A DNA stretch of 64,000 nucleotides from the NCBI GenBank assembly GCA_946480085.1, contig CAMLHZ010000001.1:496001-560000 (forward strand). Reading direction: 5' to 3'. Each line of letters opens with the position of its first letter. The stretch's first letter is position 1. This document shows, one piece after another, positions 1 to 8,381 of this stretch. A model generated the notes under the pieces. That model searched no databases. It saw only the letters and a program-made list of their open reading frames with translations, and was not told the origin of the DNA. Source of the DNA: an uncultured Flavobacteriales bacterium. GTDB lineage: Bacteria > Bacteroidota > Bacteroidia > Flavobacteriales > Crocinitomicaceae. The translations under genes and the position numbers were made by a program.

Positions 1-189
1 CCGGATTTACAGCGCGAAGCTTTGATCTTGTTTGAAATTTCAGGATTCTCTATTAAAGAGATCGCTGAATTGCAAGAGGCTGGAGAATCTGCTGTCAAAC
101 AACGCTTATTGCGTGGTCGACAACAACTCACACAATTATTAACTGAGCCACAAGTGGCAGAAACAGAAAGTTATGGAAACGCTGGATAG
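1..189 (+). CDS. ECF-type sigma factor, C-terminal part (partial)
   Basis: Open from the window edge to a TAG at 187. The 62 visible residues read as sigma-70 region 4: a helix-turn-helix with FSIKEIAEL, then [15 protein letters not shown], the usual recognition-helix pattern that contacts the -35 promoter region. The rest of the gene lies outside the window. Its last 17 bases overlap the start of the next gene, so the two are almost certainly cotranslated. The family call rests on this short segment and the downstream membrane-anchored gene in the usual anti-sigma position. Confidence 0.8.
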   Translation, partial: PDLQREALILFEISGFSIKEIAELQEAGESAVKQRLLRGRQQLTQLLTEPQVAETESYGNAG

Positions 190-1306
190 ACTCTTTGCAG
201 AGGCGCGGAACGAAGCGCCAGAGACAACGTTGAGCGACGTTCAGAAATGGATAGTTCCAATGACACTTGGCGCGCTCATCATCGCATTTTTTGCGAAAAC
301 GAAATTGATAATCACATTAAAACCATTCATTATGATTAGTTCAGCTATTGTAGCAGTGGGTATAGGAACAGGAGTTGTGTTGACAATGAATACCTCAACA
401 CAGCAACCGGTTCAGCCAGCTGCCAAAAACACGATACACGTAAATACAAAACAAGACCCCAAACCCAACGAAACAGTATTGACTTCTGTCAATACTCCAT
501 CGCAAGAACTGGTTGCTGAAGGAGAGCAGCAGCCAGTTTTGAGGTTGTTGGAAACCTTAAACGACGATGCGCCTTATTTACCAAGTTTGAGCTATTGTCA
601 ATCACTTCCTTCCAATTACATTTTGCCTTATAAACTGATAGAACCCATTCAGCCATTGCCAAGAATTCCAAGAATAACAGGAGATGGGGAAGTAACGGAA
701 ATAAATGATTTCACCTTGTTGAAAATTTGGGGCGCAGTGGATGTGGTTTTGATGCAGGGTGAAAAAGCTTCGTTCCGTATTGAAGGTGATGATAATGGCG
801 AAGAAGCTATTCGCATTGATACGAAAGCGGGAACGCTCGAAGTGTATTCACAGTGTAAGAAAAACGATTGCAATTATGATCTAACGGTTTATATCACTGT
901 TGTCAGTTTAAAGGAAATCAATTGTTCAGGAGCCTCATCCATAAAAACAGAGGGCGATTTGAATCTGGAGAGTTTGAAACTTGAAATTTCAGGAGCCTCG
1001 GATCTTACTTTAGGAGTTCACCTGTCCAAAATGAAAATCAATTCTTCAGGAGCATCAGATATCAATTTGGTTGGCGAGGTTGATAACCTTGAAATCATTA
1101 ACTCAGGTGCGTCTGATATAAATGCAGAAGAGTTAATGGTGCAAAAGGCAAATGTCAATTGTTCAGGCGCAAGCGTTGTAAAGATCAACGTTATGGACGA
1201 TCTGAAGATAGTTGCTTCGGGAGCAAGTGAAGTGCAAATTATAGGAGATCCTTCTAATGTAACTACAGATGTTACGGGTGCATCAGAAGTAAAGAATATA
1301 AAGTAG
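173..1306 (+). CDS. Membrane-anchored protein with C-terminal GIN (DUF2807) beta-repeat domain
   Basis: 377 residues. A short charged N-terminus is followed by two hydrophobic stretches (about residues 27-40 and 52-72), a low-complexity linker, and from about residue 169 a head-GIN/DUF2807-type domain. That domain holds repeated SGAS or TGAS motifs roughly every 20 residues ([24 protein letters not shown] and so on), which in this family form successive turns of a beta-helix. The gene begins inside the preceding sigma factor gene and sits where an anti-sigma gene normally would, so a regulatory role at the inner membrane is plausible but not shown: I see no recognisable anti-sigma domain. The GIN domain would lie in the periplasm. 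Confidence 0.75.
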   Translation: METLDRLFAEARNEAPETTLSDVQKWIVPMTLGALIIAFFAKTKLIITLKPFIMISSAIVAVGIGTGVVLTMNTSTQQPVQPAAKNTIHVNTKQDPKPNETVLTSVNTPSQELVAEGEQQPVLRLLETLNDDAPYLPSLSYCQSLPSNYILPYKLIEPIQPLPRIPRITGDGEVTEINDFTLLKIWGAVDVVLMQGEKASFRIEGDDNGEEAIRIDTKAGTLEVYSQCKKNDCNYDLTVYITVVSLKEINCSGASSIKTEGDLNLESLKLEISGASDLTLGVHLSKMKINSSGASDINLVGEVDNLEIINSGASDINAEELMVQKANVNCSGASVVKINVMDDLKIVASGASEVQIIGDPSNVTTDVTGASEVKNIK

Positions 1307-1340
1307 GTTAGGTAACATAAGTAAATGTAAGACAAAGCAA

Positions 1341-1371
1341 AACGCATCTTCAACGGAGGATGCGTTTTTTT
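1341..1371 (+). terminator. Rho-independent terminator
   Basis: An 8-bp perfect stem (aacgcatc/gatgcgtt) with a 10-base loop is followed by a run of seven T. It lies 35 bases after the GIN-domain gene and ends the sigma/GIN operon. Confidence 0.8.
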
Positions 1372-1420
1372 GTTTACCATTGCATTCGTAGAACATTAGT
1401 GTTTAACAAGACCAGAATAG

Positions 1421-1981
1421 ATGAGAAACATTTACTTACTCTTAATGTGTTCCCTTTTTGTGAACACTATTTTTTCGCAAACAACAGTCAATAATCAGGA
1501 ATGGGATGATTATTTTATGCCTGGTGTTGGATACAAGATTTACACTCCGAAGAATGTGGACACTTTGGGTGTTTATCAGGGAATAACTACTGAATTTGTC
1601 ATCTATGCCCGCGCTCGTGGCGGTGAATCGTACAGATCGGGTCCGGGAAGGGTAAAAACTTATGGAAACCTGAGCATCATGAAGAGTGATAAGAATTCTG
1701 CAAAAGACATTTTCAACGTCAATTTTGGCTTGAATTTATCCTTTGAAGCGGTAATAAAACGCAAATTTGGAATTCCTTATTTCGGTTTAGAATTGGGAGG
1801 ATTGTTTCAGCGCGATTTCTCTTCACTGCAATTCACACCAGTGGCTGGTTTACAACTCCTTTCCAATAAACGAATGATTTGGACTGCGCAAGTAGGTTAC
1901 AATTATACCATCAAGTATTTCGATGAATATTCAGGCCTACAGTACAGTTCTACCTTCAATTTACTGTTGTGGAATAAATAG
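1421..1981 (+). CDS. Secreted protein of unknown function, probable small outer-membrane barrel
   Basis: 186 residues with a clear signal peptide (hydrophobic residues about 4-17, cleavage after FSQ). The mature part has alternating aromatic/polar strands (FGLNLSFEAVIKRKFGIPYF, GLQLLSNKRMIWTAQVGYNY) and ends with strand-like NLLLWNK, which fits a small membrane beta-barrel. No named family recognised. It follows the terminator of the sigma operon and precedes another secreted protein gene by 34 bases, so the two may be cotranscribed. Confidence 0.6.
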   Translation: MRNIYLLLMCSLFVNTIFSQTTVNNQEWDDYFMPGVGYKIYTPKNVDTLGVYQGITTEFVIYARARGGESYRSGPGRVKTYGNLSIMKSDKNSAKDIFNVNFGLNLSFEAVIKRKFGIPYFGLELGGLFQRDFSSLQFTPVAGLQLLSNKRMIWTAQVGYNYTIKYFDEYSGLQYSSTFNLLLWNK

Positions 1982-2015
1982 ACGTAACCAAAATCCAGCT
2001 TGTCGTTGTTGAACC

Positions 2016-2918
2016 ATGTTTAAACTACCGATTGTATTTTTTTCGCTGTTTTGTTTTACTGCATTTGCGCAATACGGTTCGGTGGATCAAAAATTTTCCC
2101 GAAAGATCGATCCTGAAGAGTTGTGGTTTCAGGTAGATTCTCTTTCTACTGTAGACACCACCAAAGCTGATATCCCTTGGGTGAAGTATTACCAACTCCG
2201 ATACGATTGTGAGCAGTCGCTTTATTGGTTTGACAAGCAGAAATATCATTTGGAGAACTGTTTGAAATGGAGTGGTGCGCACTATTTTCACGACAAAACC
2301 TCTATTGTACCATTAATTCATGGTTTGGAAATGTCTGACAAGTTGGATTTGCTTTCTCAGGGTGATTATTTCTATAAACTCATCTTGATTCAATCGTCAG
2401 AAAAAGATTGGACGGCAGACCAAAAGATGAAAATAAACAATGCCGCTTCAAATTTGAAGTTGATTTCTTTCGAAAATCACCAAGGTCCCGTAGATTTTGA
2501 TTATCCAATAAATTTTATCTGCTGCGACAAAGATACACTGGTGAAAATGCATTCGAATGTTGAAATAAACGGAAACACGGAAAGTTATTTTCACTACGAG
2601 CTGGCTGCTGGAAAAAAGAACATGTTGGAACTATCCGTGAGCACAAAAAATTGCAGGTGCTCAGACGCTGGATTTTCATCCAAAATGTTCATTCCATTGA
2701 GCGACTTAAAACTTCCAGAATCGATGGAATTGGACAGTTCCAACTTCTTCTGGAGCACTGTAAATGTTTGGAGATTTCAAGCGAAAGATAAAATCAGTTT
2801 TGGGAAGTTGTTTCGAAACGAGCATGGGCTGTACGTTATTCTAGCATACAAGCACAATCCAAACGACGAGCTTTGTTTATTGGAAACGTTTTGGATAGCG
2901 CCTGAGGATTTAAAATGA
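2016..2918 (+). CDS. Secreted protein of unknown function
   Basis: 300 residues. The signal peptide MFKLPIVFFSLFCFTAFAQ ends in the AQ cleavage context usual in this phylum. The mature protein is rich in Trp, Tyr and Cys, with paired cysteines (FICCDKD, NCRCSDAG) that could form disulfides in the periplasm. I recognise no domain. It ends just before a hairpin shared with a convergent gene. Confidence 0.6.
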   Translation: MFKLPIVFFSLFCFTAFAQYGSVDQKFSRKIDPEELWFQVDSLSTVDTTKADIPWVKYYQLRYDCEQSLYWFDKQKYHLENCLKWSGAHYFHDKTSIVPLIHGLEMSDKLDLLSQGDYFYKLILIQSSEKDWTADQKMKINNAASNLKLISFENHQGPVDFDYPINFICCDKDTLVKMHSNVEINGNTESYFHYELAAGKKNMLELSVSTKNCRCSDAGFSSKMFIPLSDLKLPESMELDSSNFFWSTVNVWRFQAKDKISFGKLFRNEHGLYVILAYKHNPNDELCLLETFWIAPEDLK

Positions 2919-2945
2919 AAAAGCGCAAGGATGAGTTGCGCTTTA
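2919..2945 (-). terminator. Hairpin terminator between convergent genes
   Basis: A 9-bp perfect stem (aaagcgcaa/ttgcgcttt) with a 7-base loop. On the minus strand it is followed by a T-rich stretch, so it best serves the minus-strand membrane gene ending at 2969. It may also stop transcription of the plus-strand gene ending at 2918. Confidence 0.7.
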
Positions 2946-2968
2946 GGGAACGATCTACTTCTAATTTG

Positions 2969-3712
2969 TCAGTTGATATCCTTGTGAGAACTATATCCTT
3001 TAACCAACCAAGAAATTCCGAATGCCCAAAGGCAAATGAATTCTCCACAGAAAATCAATCGGTAATCATGGTAGAATTCGGTTATTTTATCGTTGTTCAG
3101 CGCTATCGGAGTAAGCAATAAAATGGTCGCTATTATCACCCAACCGCATATGCGATACACCCAATTTTCCTTTCGGTTGCCAAGTTTTGTGAATTGCTTG
3201 ATCGACATGTATCCAAGAAGTAAAAAGAATAATGCCGCAAAGCAAAGGTGCAATACAGATTGCAATGAACTAACTGGAATTGGAATAATTTCATAAGCTT
3301 TTCCAGCGAGATCTTCAAGTGAAACAGCATTAGAGCGTTCACCTTTAACCGTAAGAATATAGCCATGCAGATTAGAATGATCTTTGAAGCTTGTGAAAAC
3401 GAATGCCGTCAGCAAACCAAAAGCTCCCGCAATATTCGTTATCCATTTGTCAACGTTATCGTAACCCTTATAAGCGAATAGCAGGAGCGAAATTCCGCCC
3501 AAACTGATGGTGAAAAACTGTCGAAGCGGCGTATGAAAATAATCGCTTATTGCACCTTCAACAACTCCGTCATTGGCGAATATTGAGCCTATAAGCAGGA
3601 TTATTGGGAGAGCAATTCCTAAAATACCGAGGTATTTTCGCAGACTGAGATAACTGATTACCAGTTCATTTTTTTCTTTTTTTCCTTTGTCAGGATCAAT
3701 AGTTGGTTCCAT
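2969..3712 (-). CDS. Six-helix integral membrane protein, function unknown
   Basis: 247 residues with about six hydrophobic helices (LGILGIALPIILLIGSIF, FTISLGGISLLLFAYKGY, NIAGAFGLLTAFVF, HLCFAALFFLLLGYM, WVIIATILLLTPIAL, GEFICLWAFGISWLV). The ISDYFHTPLRQFF segment after helix 1 resembles a widespread uncharacterised DUF998-like membrane family with an ISDYYHTPMR-type motif. It is a single gene convergent with the upstream secreted protein. No catalytic residues are evident. Confidence 0.55.
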   Translation of the reverse strand: MEPTIDPDKGKKEKNELVISYLSLRKYLGILGIALPIILLIGSIFANDGVVEGAISDYFHTPLRQFFTISLGGISLLLFAYKGYDNVDKWITNIAGAFGLLTAFVFTSFKDHSNLHGYILTVKGERSNAVSLEDLAGKAYEIIPIPVSSLQSVLHLCFAALFFLLLGYMSIKQFTKLGNRKENWVYRICGWVIIATILLLTPIALNNDKITEFYHDYRLIFCGEFICLWAFGISWLVKGYSSHKDIN

Positions 3713-3829
3713 AATGAATAGTGTTTTGAATGAGTAGATAAAAATAGTGATGATAATTTGGGGTTTAATGTATTAAATTTCAATCAATTGTGACCGTAAG
3801 ATTTTTACGTTTTGAGGAAGAAGTGGATA

Positions 3830-3853
3830 AACCGCAAGTTTTGACTTGCGGTT
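3830..3853 (-). terminator. Hairpin downstream of the 3870-4853 gene
   Basis: A 10-bp perfect inverted repeat (aaccgcaagt/acttgcggtt) with a 4-base loop, 17 bases beyond the stop of the minus-strand gene. The following T-run is short (TTTATCC), so it is a weak intrinsic terminator or an RNA 3'-end stabiliser. Confidence 0.5.
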
Positions 3854-3869
3854 AGTATTATGTAACCCA

Positions 3870-4853
3870 TTAAAGGGAATTGAAATTAAATACGGTAGTA
3901 AGATTGAATGAAATACGCTTTGTTAAAAAGCTTGAACTGTTCAACGTATTGTTAATATCATTTGCCTGAACTCCCAATCCAATAGTTGGCGTTCGAACAC
4001 CCGTTTTTTCATTTGCTTTCGTAAGAAAAAGTACGGTACCCAAATTATGGATTGGTTTAGTTTTTCCGAATTGGCTTGCATAATATATGGAAAATCCAAT
4101 CTTCAATTTATTTTTGTCAGCAGCGTCTTCGCTAGGACAGTATGTATAGGCGGCACGGAAAGGGAAACATTCATATTCCGAGTATGTACCTGTTTTCCCG
4201 TTTACAGTTTTCCCAGACTGTCTAAATGTACTTGAAACTGAATCTATTTGAATCGCATAGTCAAGAATCTCAATGTTTTCTAGCGACGAGTAATTGTTTT
4301 TCTGAGCGTATCCAAGAGAGAAATTGAATAGATTGGCTCCCGAAACGAAGACGTTATAAGAAAATGAAATCCCCAGTCCTTTAAATGTAGAATTACTTAT
4401 TTGTTTACTAAAAACTGTATCTGGATTGAACAAGGTATACTTATTAACATTGTATTCAGCTTTCAGCGTAAAATAATCTGTAAACTTAGTGGAAGTTGGT
4501 TTAGAGAACACGTATGATCTTCCGTATGTTAAGCTTGAAGTTGTGCTTGGATTGAAATTTCCATTGTTAAACAAAGTTGCGATTCCATCCGAAGGTTTTG
4601 CTTTCAGATTAATGATGAAATAACTTTCTAATTGACTTCCTAGATTTGCATCATCTCTTTTTGCAATAATTGACTTTAATTGAAAACTCTGCTCGGTTGT
4701 ATTAACTAAACCCAAAAAAGTTGTTTTTGAAAGAGGTGATGAAGCGTCAATATTTGTGGCGATCTCAGTACCATCAGTAGATTCTATAATTACTTGTCCA
4801 GTTGCAATACTGGCTAAAAACAAGGTGAACAAGATTGATACAAGTGTTTTCAT
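3870..4853 (-). CDS. Secreted protein, probable outer-membrane beta-barrel
   Basis: 327 residues counting from the ATG at 4853, which begins a good signal peptide (MKTLVSILFTLFLASIATGQ). An in-frame start at 4913 would lie inside the upstream gene and is less likely. The mature part has many alternating strands with Tyr/Phe at regular spacing and ends in SFNLTTVFNFNSL, a typical barrel-closing strand. Its ATG overlaps the TGA of the preceding small gene (ATGA), so translation is coupled. No family recognised. Confidence 0.6.
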   Translation of the reverse strand: MKTLVSILFTLFLASIATGQVIIESTDGTEIATNIDASSPLSKTTFLGLVNTTEQSFQLKSIIAKRDDANLGSQLESYFIINLKAKPSDGIATLFNNGNFNPSTTSSLTYGRSYVFSKPTSTKFTDYFTLKAEYNVNKYTLFNPDTVFSKQISNSTFKGLGISFSYNVFVSGANLFNFSLGYAQKNNYSSLENIEILDYAIQIDSVSSTFRQSGKTVNGKTGTYSEYECFPFRAAYTYCPSEDAADKNKLKIGFSIYYASQFGKTKPIHNLGTVLFLTKANEKTGVRTPTIGLGVQANDINNTLNSSSFLTKRISFNLTTVFNFNSL

Positions 4854-5161
4854 ATTAATTCGTTTATTGTGATAGATTTTTGAGAAGCCGCGTGTCCATT
4901 TTGTATAAGACAAATCAATTGAACAGGATCCTGGCCTTTAATTTTTACAACGAGCGTTGAAGAAGCACCATTTTTACCTGTGGCTTCCATTTTCACGTCC
5001 AAATTCCCGTTAATCTCATAGTTTGGAAGATCCCGGTAATGTATATTCTTCTCTGAGTCATAGGACCACAAACCAATTTTGTCCATGTTCTCAAGATAAA
5101 CATGACAGTTGTGAAGTGAGCCCCATAGTTTAACTTCTAATCGAATGTCTACTGTTTTCAT
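4850..5161 (-). CDS. Small cytoplasmic protein of unknown function
   Basis: 103 residues, no signal peptide or membrane segment, predicted mostly beta (VDIRLEVKLWGSL, DVKMEATG, TLVVKIKG). It is translationally coupled (4-base overlap) to the barrel-like gene downstream and diverges from the 5339 gene. I recognise no motif. Confidence 0.5.
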   Translation of the reverse strand: MKTVDIRLEVKLWGSLHNCHVYLENMDKIGLWSYDSEKNIHYRDLPNYEINGNLDVKMEATGKNGASSTLVVKIKGQDPVQLICLIQNGHAASQKSITINELI

Positions 5162-5338
5162 AAGTTTAAGTATTGAATTACCTCACAAACATCTCAACAA
5201 TTCCATTCTCCCAAAAGGGCACTTTACCCATTTCATACGGGATTATTCACGGGGTTGAAAATGAGGATAATACCAAACGGAAAATTTGTATGAATCTGAT
5301 TTTATGGGCAGTTTTGGAGAAACTTAAAACAATACACT

Positions 5339-6160
5339 ATGGAAGAAAAATTACTGGATCCTTATCCAACGCCATTTTGTCGAATAATCGACCCATTAAA
5401 TTTCCCAAATCTTAGAAATAAGATTAATTTGGAAGACACTTTGAATTTAGCATTGGCTGTAGTTAACGATGTTGATGCACTTCCACAGATTGATCAATTC
5501 AATAGCTTTTTCAAGCTGAAAAACGGACATAATCTGCCAAATCCGATGGTTGATATCGCTTATGACGCATTCGAAGCAATGTATACCGAAGCTTTCAAGT
5601 TAAGAACTGCAGATGAAAAATTCATAACTGGACTCAGAATATACTATGCTCTAACAGGGGCTAATTTTGATGTTAAACTACTTTTCAAACCCGTTTGTTA
5701 TAACTGGAACGCTGCCCAAAACAGATATGACTTTGTTGAAGGAACTAAAAAGTATTTTTATACTGTTGCAGATGGCTTTAAAGAGTATACAGGAACCGAA
5801 AATATTGAAAGGAATTATCGCGATCAAATTTCAATTCTTCATGACGGAGCAGGGGCATTTGGTAATCATGATTCAACTTCAGATGCAAATTCCGTTACCT
5901 ATCCGTTTCAAACAATTTACACGTTGATGACAGACAATAAAAACGATGGTGACAATTTTGTAACGGTAAAAAATGCACTTTATAGAAAGCCTGATGGGAC
6001 TTTGAGTGCAAAACACTCTCTTTTACTTCGTACAATACGTGTGGCTGTTGATTTTAGGGATATGTATGCGAATCGTTCTCATTTATGTCCTCCAGGCTGT
6101 TCATTTCTAACAAAAACTGAACTTGACGTGCATTCACAGGGAGTAACGATATGTCTATAA
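5339..6160 (+). CDS. Protein of unknown function, no signal peptide
   Basis: 273 residues, predicted soluble. It contains a run of aromatic-rich segments (YNWNAAQNRYDFVEG, KKYFYTVADGFKEYTG) and a C-terminal CPPGC motif that could bind metal or form a disulfide. It is divergent from the 103-residue/327-residue pair with 177 bases between them, so the three genes may share a control region. An overlapping frame at 5173-5415 lacks protein-like composition and was not called. Function not recognised. Confidence 0.55.
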   Translation: MEEKLLDPYPTPFCRIIDPLNFPNLRNKINLEDTLNLALAVVNDVDALPQIDQFNSFFKLKNGHNLPNPMVDIAYDAFEAMYTEAFKLRTADEKFITGLRIYYALTGANFDVKLLFKPVCYNWNAAQNRYDFVEGTKKYFYTVADGFKEYTGTENIERNYRDQISILHDGAGAFGNHDSTSDANSVTYPFQTIYTLMTDNKNDGDNFVTVKNALYRKPDGTLSAKHSLLLRTIRVAVDFRDMYANRSHLCPPGCSFLTKTELDVHSQGVTICL

Positions 6161-6192
6161 TTTTCGCATCTTAGTGAGCACAAACGCACTAC

Positions 6193-6849
6193 ATGCTTAC
6201 ACAAGTCACTGAAATTTCTTGCCTTTCATTAGCTTTTTTAGGAGGAATTATTAGCTGGAGAAAACTTACTCCTTTCTTTAAAGCACTTTTTATTCAGCTT
6301 GTTATTTGGATCGTTTTTTACAGTTGCGCGAATCTTCTGACTATTCAACAGCAAGCGAATCATCAGGCAATAAATACGCAATGGCTCATGAACATACACC
6401 TTGTACTTGAAACTGGGTTGCTGCTTTTGGCAGCTCAGTTCATGTACGGGAAAGCCAACGGAAGATTGTTACTGGTTTTAGGCGCAACAGGTTTTGTGGT
6501 TGTATACATTGCGCAAGTTGCATTAAACGGATTTCAGAGTTATCTCCATTATGCAGATCTGACTGAATGTGTTGTCATAACCCTGGTTTTTGTGCCTATT
6601 CTGTTCAATTCGCCTGCCGGGAAAGAGGGATTACCTTTGAGAATTGCTTGTATGGCTTTACTGGTCTATTTCGCTTGCAGTGTGCCCTATGTTTCGCTGA
6701 TGAATTATCTGCAACACCGATCGCCAAAATTGAATTCCCTGCTTTACCATTTGATCAGCGACATTTTGGCAAACCTCAGATATGCACTAATTGCACTTGC
6801 CTTTGTAATGCAGTATCGAAATAACAACAAAGAAAGAAAACGAATATGA
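6193..6849 (+). CDS. Multi-spanning membrane protein coupled to a histidine kinase
   Basis: 218 residues with about six hydrophobic helices (for example LFIQLVIWIVFYSCANLL, LLLVLGATGFVVVYIAQVAL, YALIALAFVMQY). Its TGA overlaps the kinase ATG (ATGA at 6846), so the two are made together. The kinase has only one N-terminal helix and no sensory domain, so this protein is a good candidate for its membrane sensor partner; that role is inferred from context. Confidence 0.6.
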   Translation: MLTQVTEISCLSLAFLGGIISWRKLTPFFKALFIQLVIWIVFYSCANLLTIQQQANHQAINTQWLMNIHLVLETGLLLLAAQFMYGKANGRLLLVLGATGFVVVYIAQVALNGFQSYLHYADLTECVVITLVFVPILFNSPAGKEGLPLRIACMALLVYFACSVPYVSLMNYLQHRSPKLNSLLYHLISDILANLRYALIALAFVMQYRNNNKERKRI

Positions 6850-7619
6850 ACGATATTGTACTTGGAATTATAGTCACCACAATTGTCATCTTACTTCTGG
6901 TGACCGGCGTGGTCTATAGTTTCTTTCGGATTCAACAGCAACGGGCCAAACAGAAAGAGGAACTGGCTGCGACTAAGCTTGCATTCGAACGGGAATTGAG
7001 GGCAATTGAAACCGAAGAACGAGAGAAAATCCTGCATCAGTTGGCGTATGAACTTCATGATAATGCGGGACAACTTTTAGTGGCGATGCACATGCAGATT
7101 CAAACACAGAAAATGTTGCATCCCGATTTGGCGGAAGGTTATAAGCCCATCGAAATATATCTGGGAGAAGTTACACAACAGCTTCGGTTATTGAGCAAAA
7201 CATTAAATAGTGACGCTATTCTTCAGAATGGATTTGAAGGTGCAATTCGTTTGGAGATTGAGCGCTTAATTGCATTGAAAACGTTTACGGTGAAATCTGA
7301 AATTCTGGTGTTGGATCTTAGTTTGGATAAAGATGCACAATTGATGATTTTCAGAATCTTTCAGGAAATCATCCAAAATGTACTTAAACATAGTCATGCC
7401 ACAACAATTGAAATCCGTTTAAAAGCAACGAATAGTCATTTCGAATTATCTGTGAGTGACAACGGTAGCGGATTCGATTATGAAAACCTCTTTGAACAGA
7501 ACAAGGCATCTGGAGTTAAGAACATTCTGAACAGAGCTAAATTGGCTGGATTAGAATGTATTTATCAAACAAAACCGAATGAAGGTACCACCGTAATTCT
7601 GAAAAATTCATCAAATTAG
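6846..7619 (+). CDS. Sensor histidine kinase, NarX/DesK-like (HisKA_3 type)
   Basis: 257 residues: one N-terminal transmembrane helix (about 4-27), a coiled-coil linker rich in Gln, Lys and Glu (about 29-62), a dimerisation/phosphoacceptor segment with ELHDNAGQ in which His71 is the likely phosphorylated residue, and a HATPase_c domain with an N-box (FQEIIQNVLKHSHA), a G1 box (DNGSGFD) and the GVKNI segment. It autophosphorylates and should pass phosphate to the LuxR-type regulator encoded 19 bases downstream. The lack of an extracellular domain suggests it senses through the preceding membrane protein. Confidence 0.88.
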   Translation: MNDIVLGIIVTTIVILLLVTGVVYSFFRIQQQRAKQKEELAATKLAFERELRAIETEEREKILHQLAYELHDNAGQLLVAMHMQIQTQKMLHPDLAEGYKPIEIYLGEVTQQLRLLSKTLNSDAILQNGFEGAIRLEIERLIALKTFTVKSEILVLDLSLDKDAQLMIFRIFQEIIQNVLKHSHATTIEIRLKATNSHFELSVSDNGSGFDYENLFEQNKASGVKNILNRAKLAGLECIYQTKPNEGTTVILKNSSN

Positions 7620-7638
7620 TACGTACTTAAACCTTACT

Positions 7639-8301
7639 ATGAGCTTTAAAACCATTGTTCTTGTTGATGACCATGTGATTGTTCGTAATGGACTCAAAGA
7701 GCTAATTGAGAAATTGGGTGACTTTAAAATTGTGCAAGAGTTTGACTCCGGAAACGATTTCCTAAAAAATTTGCCTTTAAGTCCCAAACCAGATTTGGTG
7801 ATGATGGACCTTACAATGCCTGGATTTTCCGGCGATCAGGTGATGGAACAATTGGCTGAGATGAATTCCGATTTACCAGTACTGATTCTGACCTTGAATG
7901 CCGAAGAGGCCACCATTATCAAACTCTTCAGAAACGGCGCCAGAGGTTATTTGCGAAAGGATTGTTCTGCTGATGAACTCAGAAACGCAATCAATTCAAT
8001 AACAACAGTTGGATATCATCACAACGAATTTCTAACGTACTCACTTCGGAATAATTTTGAGCAAACCAAACGCCCGGAATATGAAGTGATTCTTGACCAA
8101 ATGTCGCCTAGAGAACGACAATTTTTGAAGTGGGTTTGCCACCAGGATGAATACACTTATGATCAGATTGCAAGTCTGATGGACGTTACTGCCAGAACTG
8201 TTGATGGTTACCGCGAATCTCTTTTCGATAAGTTTGCCATTAAATCAAAAACCGGATTAGTACTCTTTGTGCTCAAACACAAACTCTTTGAACTGTTGTA
8301 A
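7639..8301 (+). CDS. LuxR/NarL-family response regulator
   Basis: 220 residues. The receiver domain has the acidic pair D10-D11, the phosphoacceptor D57 in MMDLTMPG, and the conserved Lys in YLRKD. The C-terminal LuxR-type helix-turn-helix covers about residues 148-215 (SPRERQFLKWVC, YDQIASLMDVTARTVDGYRE). It is the cognate partner of the kinase directly upstream. Targets cannot be told from the sequence. Confidence 0.9.
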   Translation: MSFKTIVLVDDHVIVRNGLKELIEKLGDFKIVQEFDSGNDFLKNLPLSPKPDLVMMDLTMPGFSGDQVMEQLAEMNSDLPVLILTLNAEEATIIKLFRNGARGYLRKDCSADELRNAINSITTVGYHHNEFLTYSLRNNFEQTKRPEYEVILDQMSPRERQFLKWVCHQDEYTYDQIASLMDVTARTVDGYRESLFDKFAIKSKTGLVLFVLKHKLFELL

Positions 8302-8358
8302 ATTGGTGTGATCGGGGTCAGTCCTTCGTCTTTCCTCCATTGTCTTAAGTCTATTTAC

Positions 8359-8366
8359 TATCTTTG
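8359..8366 (+). promoter_or_regulatory. Bacteroidota -7 promoter box for era
   Basis: TATCTTTG fits the TAnnTTTG consensus, with a TTG about 16 bases upstream at 8340. It ends 15 bases before the era ATG at 8382. Confidence 0.65.
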
Positions 8367-8381
8367 CACAAAATTTCTTCT

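Noticed and set aside
1018..1380. Minus-strand frame opposite the GIN domain
   Set aside because: Its apparent repeats simply mirror the SGAS repeats of the real gene.
5173..5415. Plus-strand frame of 80 codons
   Set aside because: It overlaps the start of the better 273-residue frame and has no protein-like motif or signal.
8364..8381. Upstream TTG start for era
   Set aside because: It falls inside the TATCTTTG promoter box; ATG 8382 fits the usual Era N-terminus.
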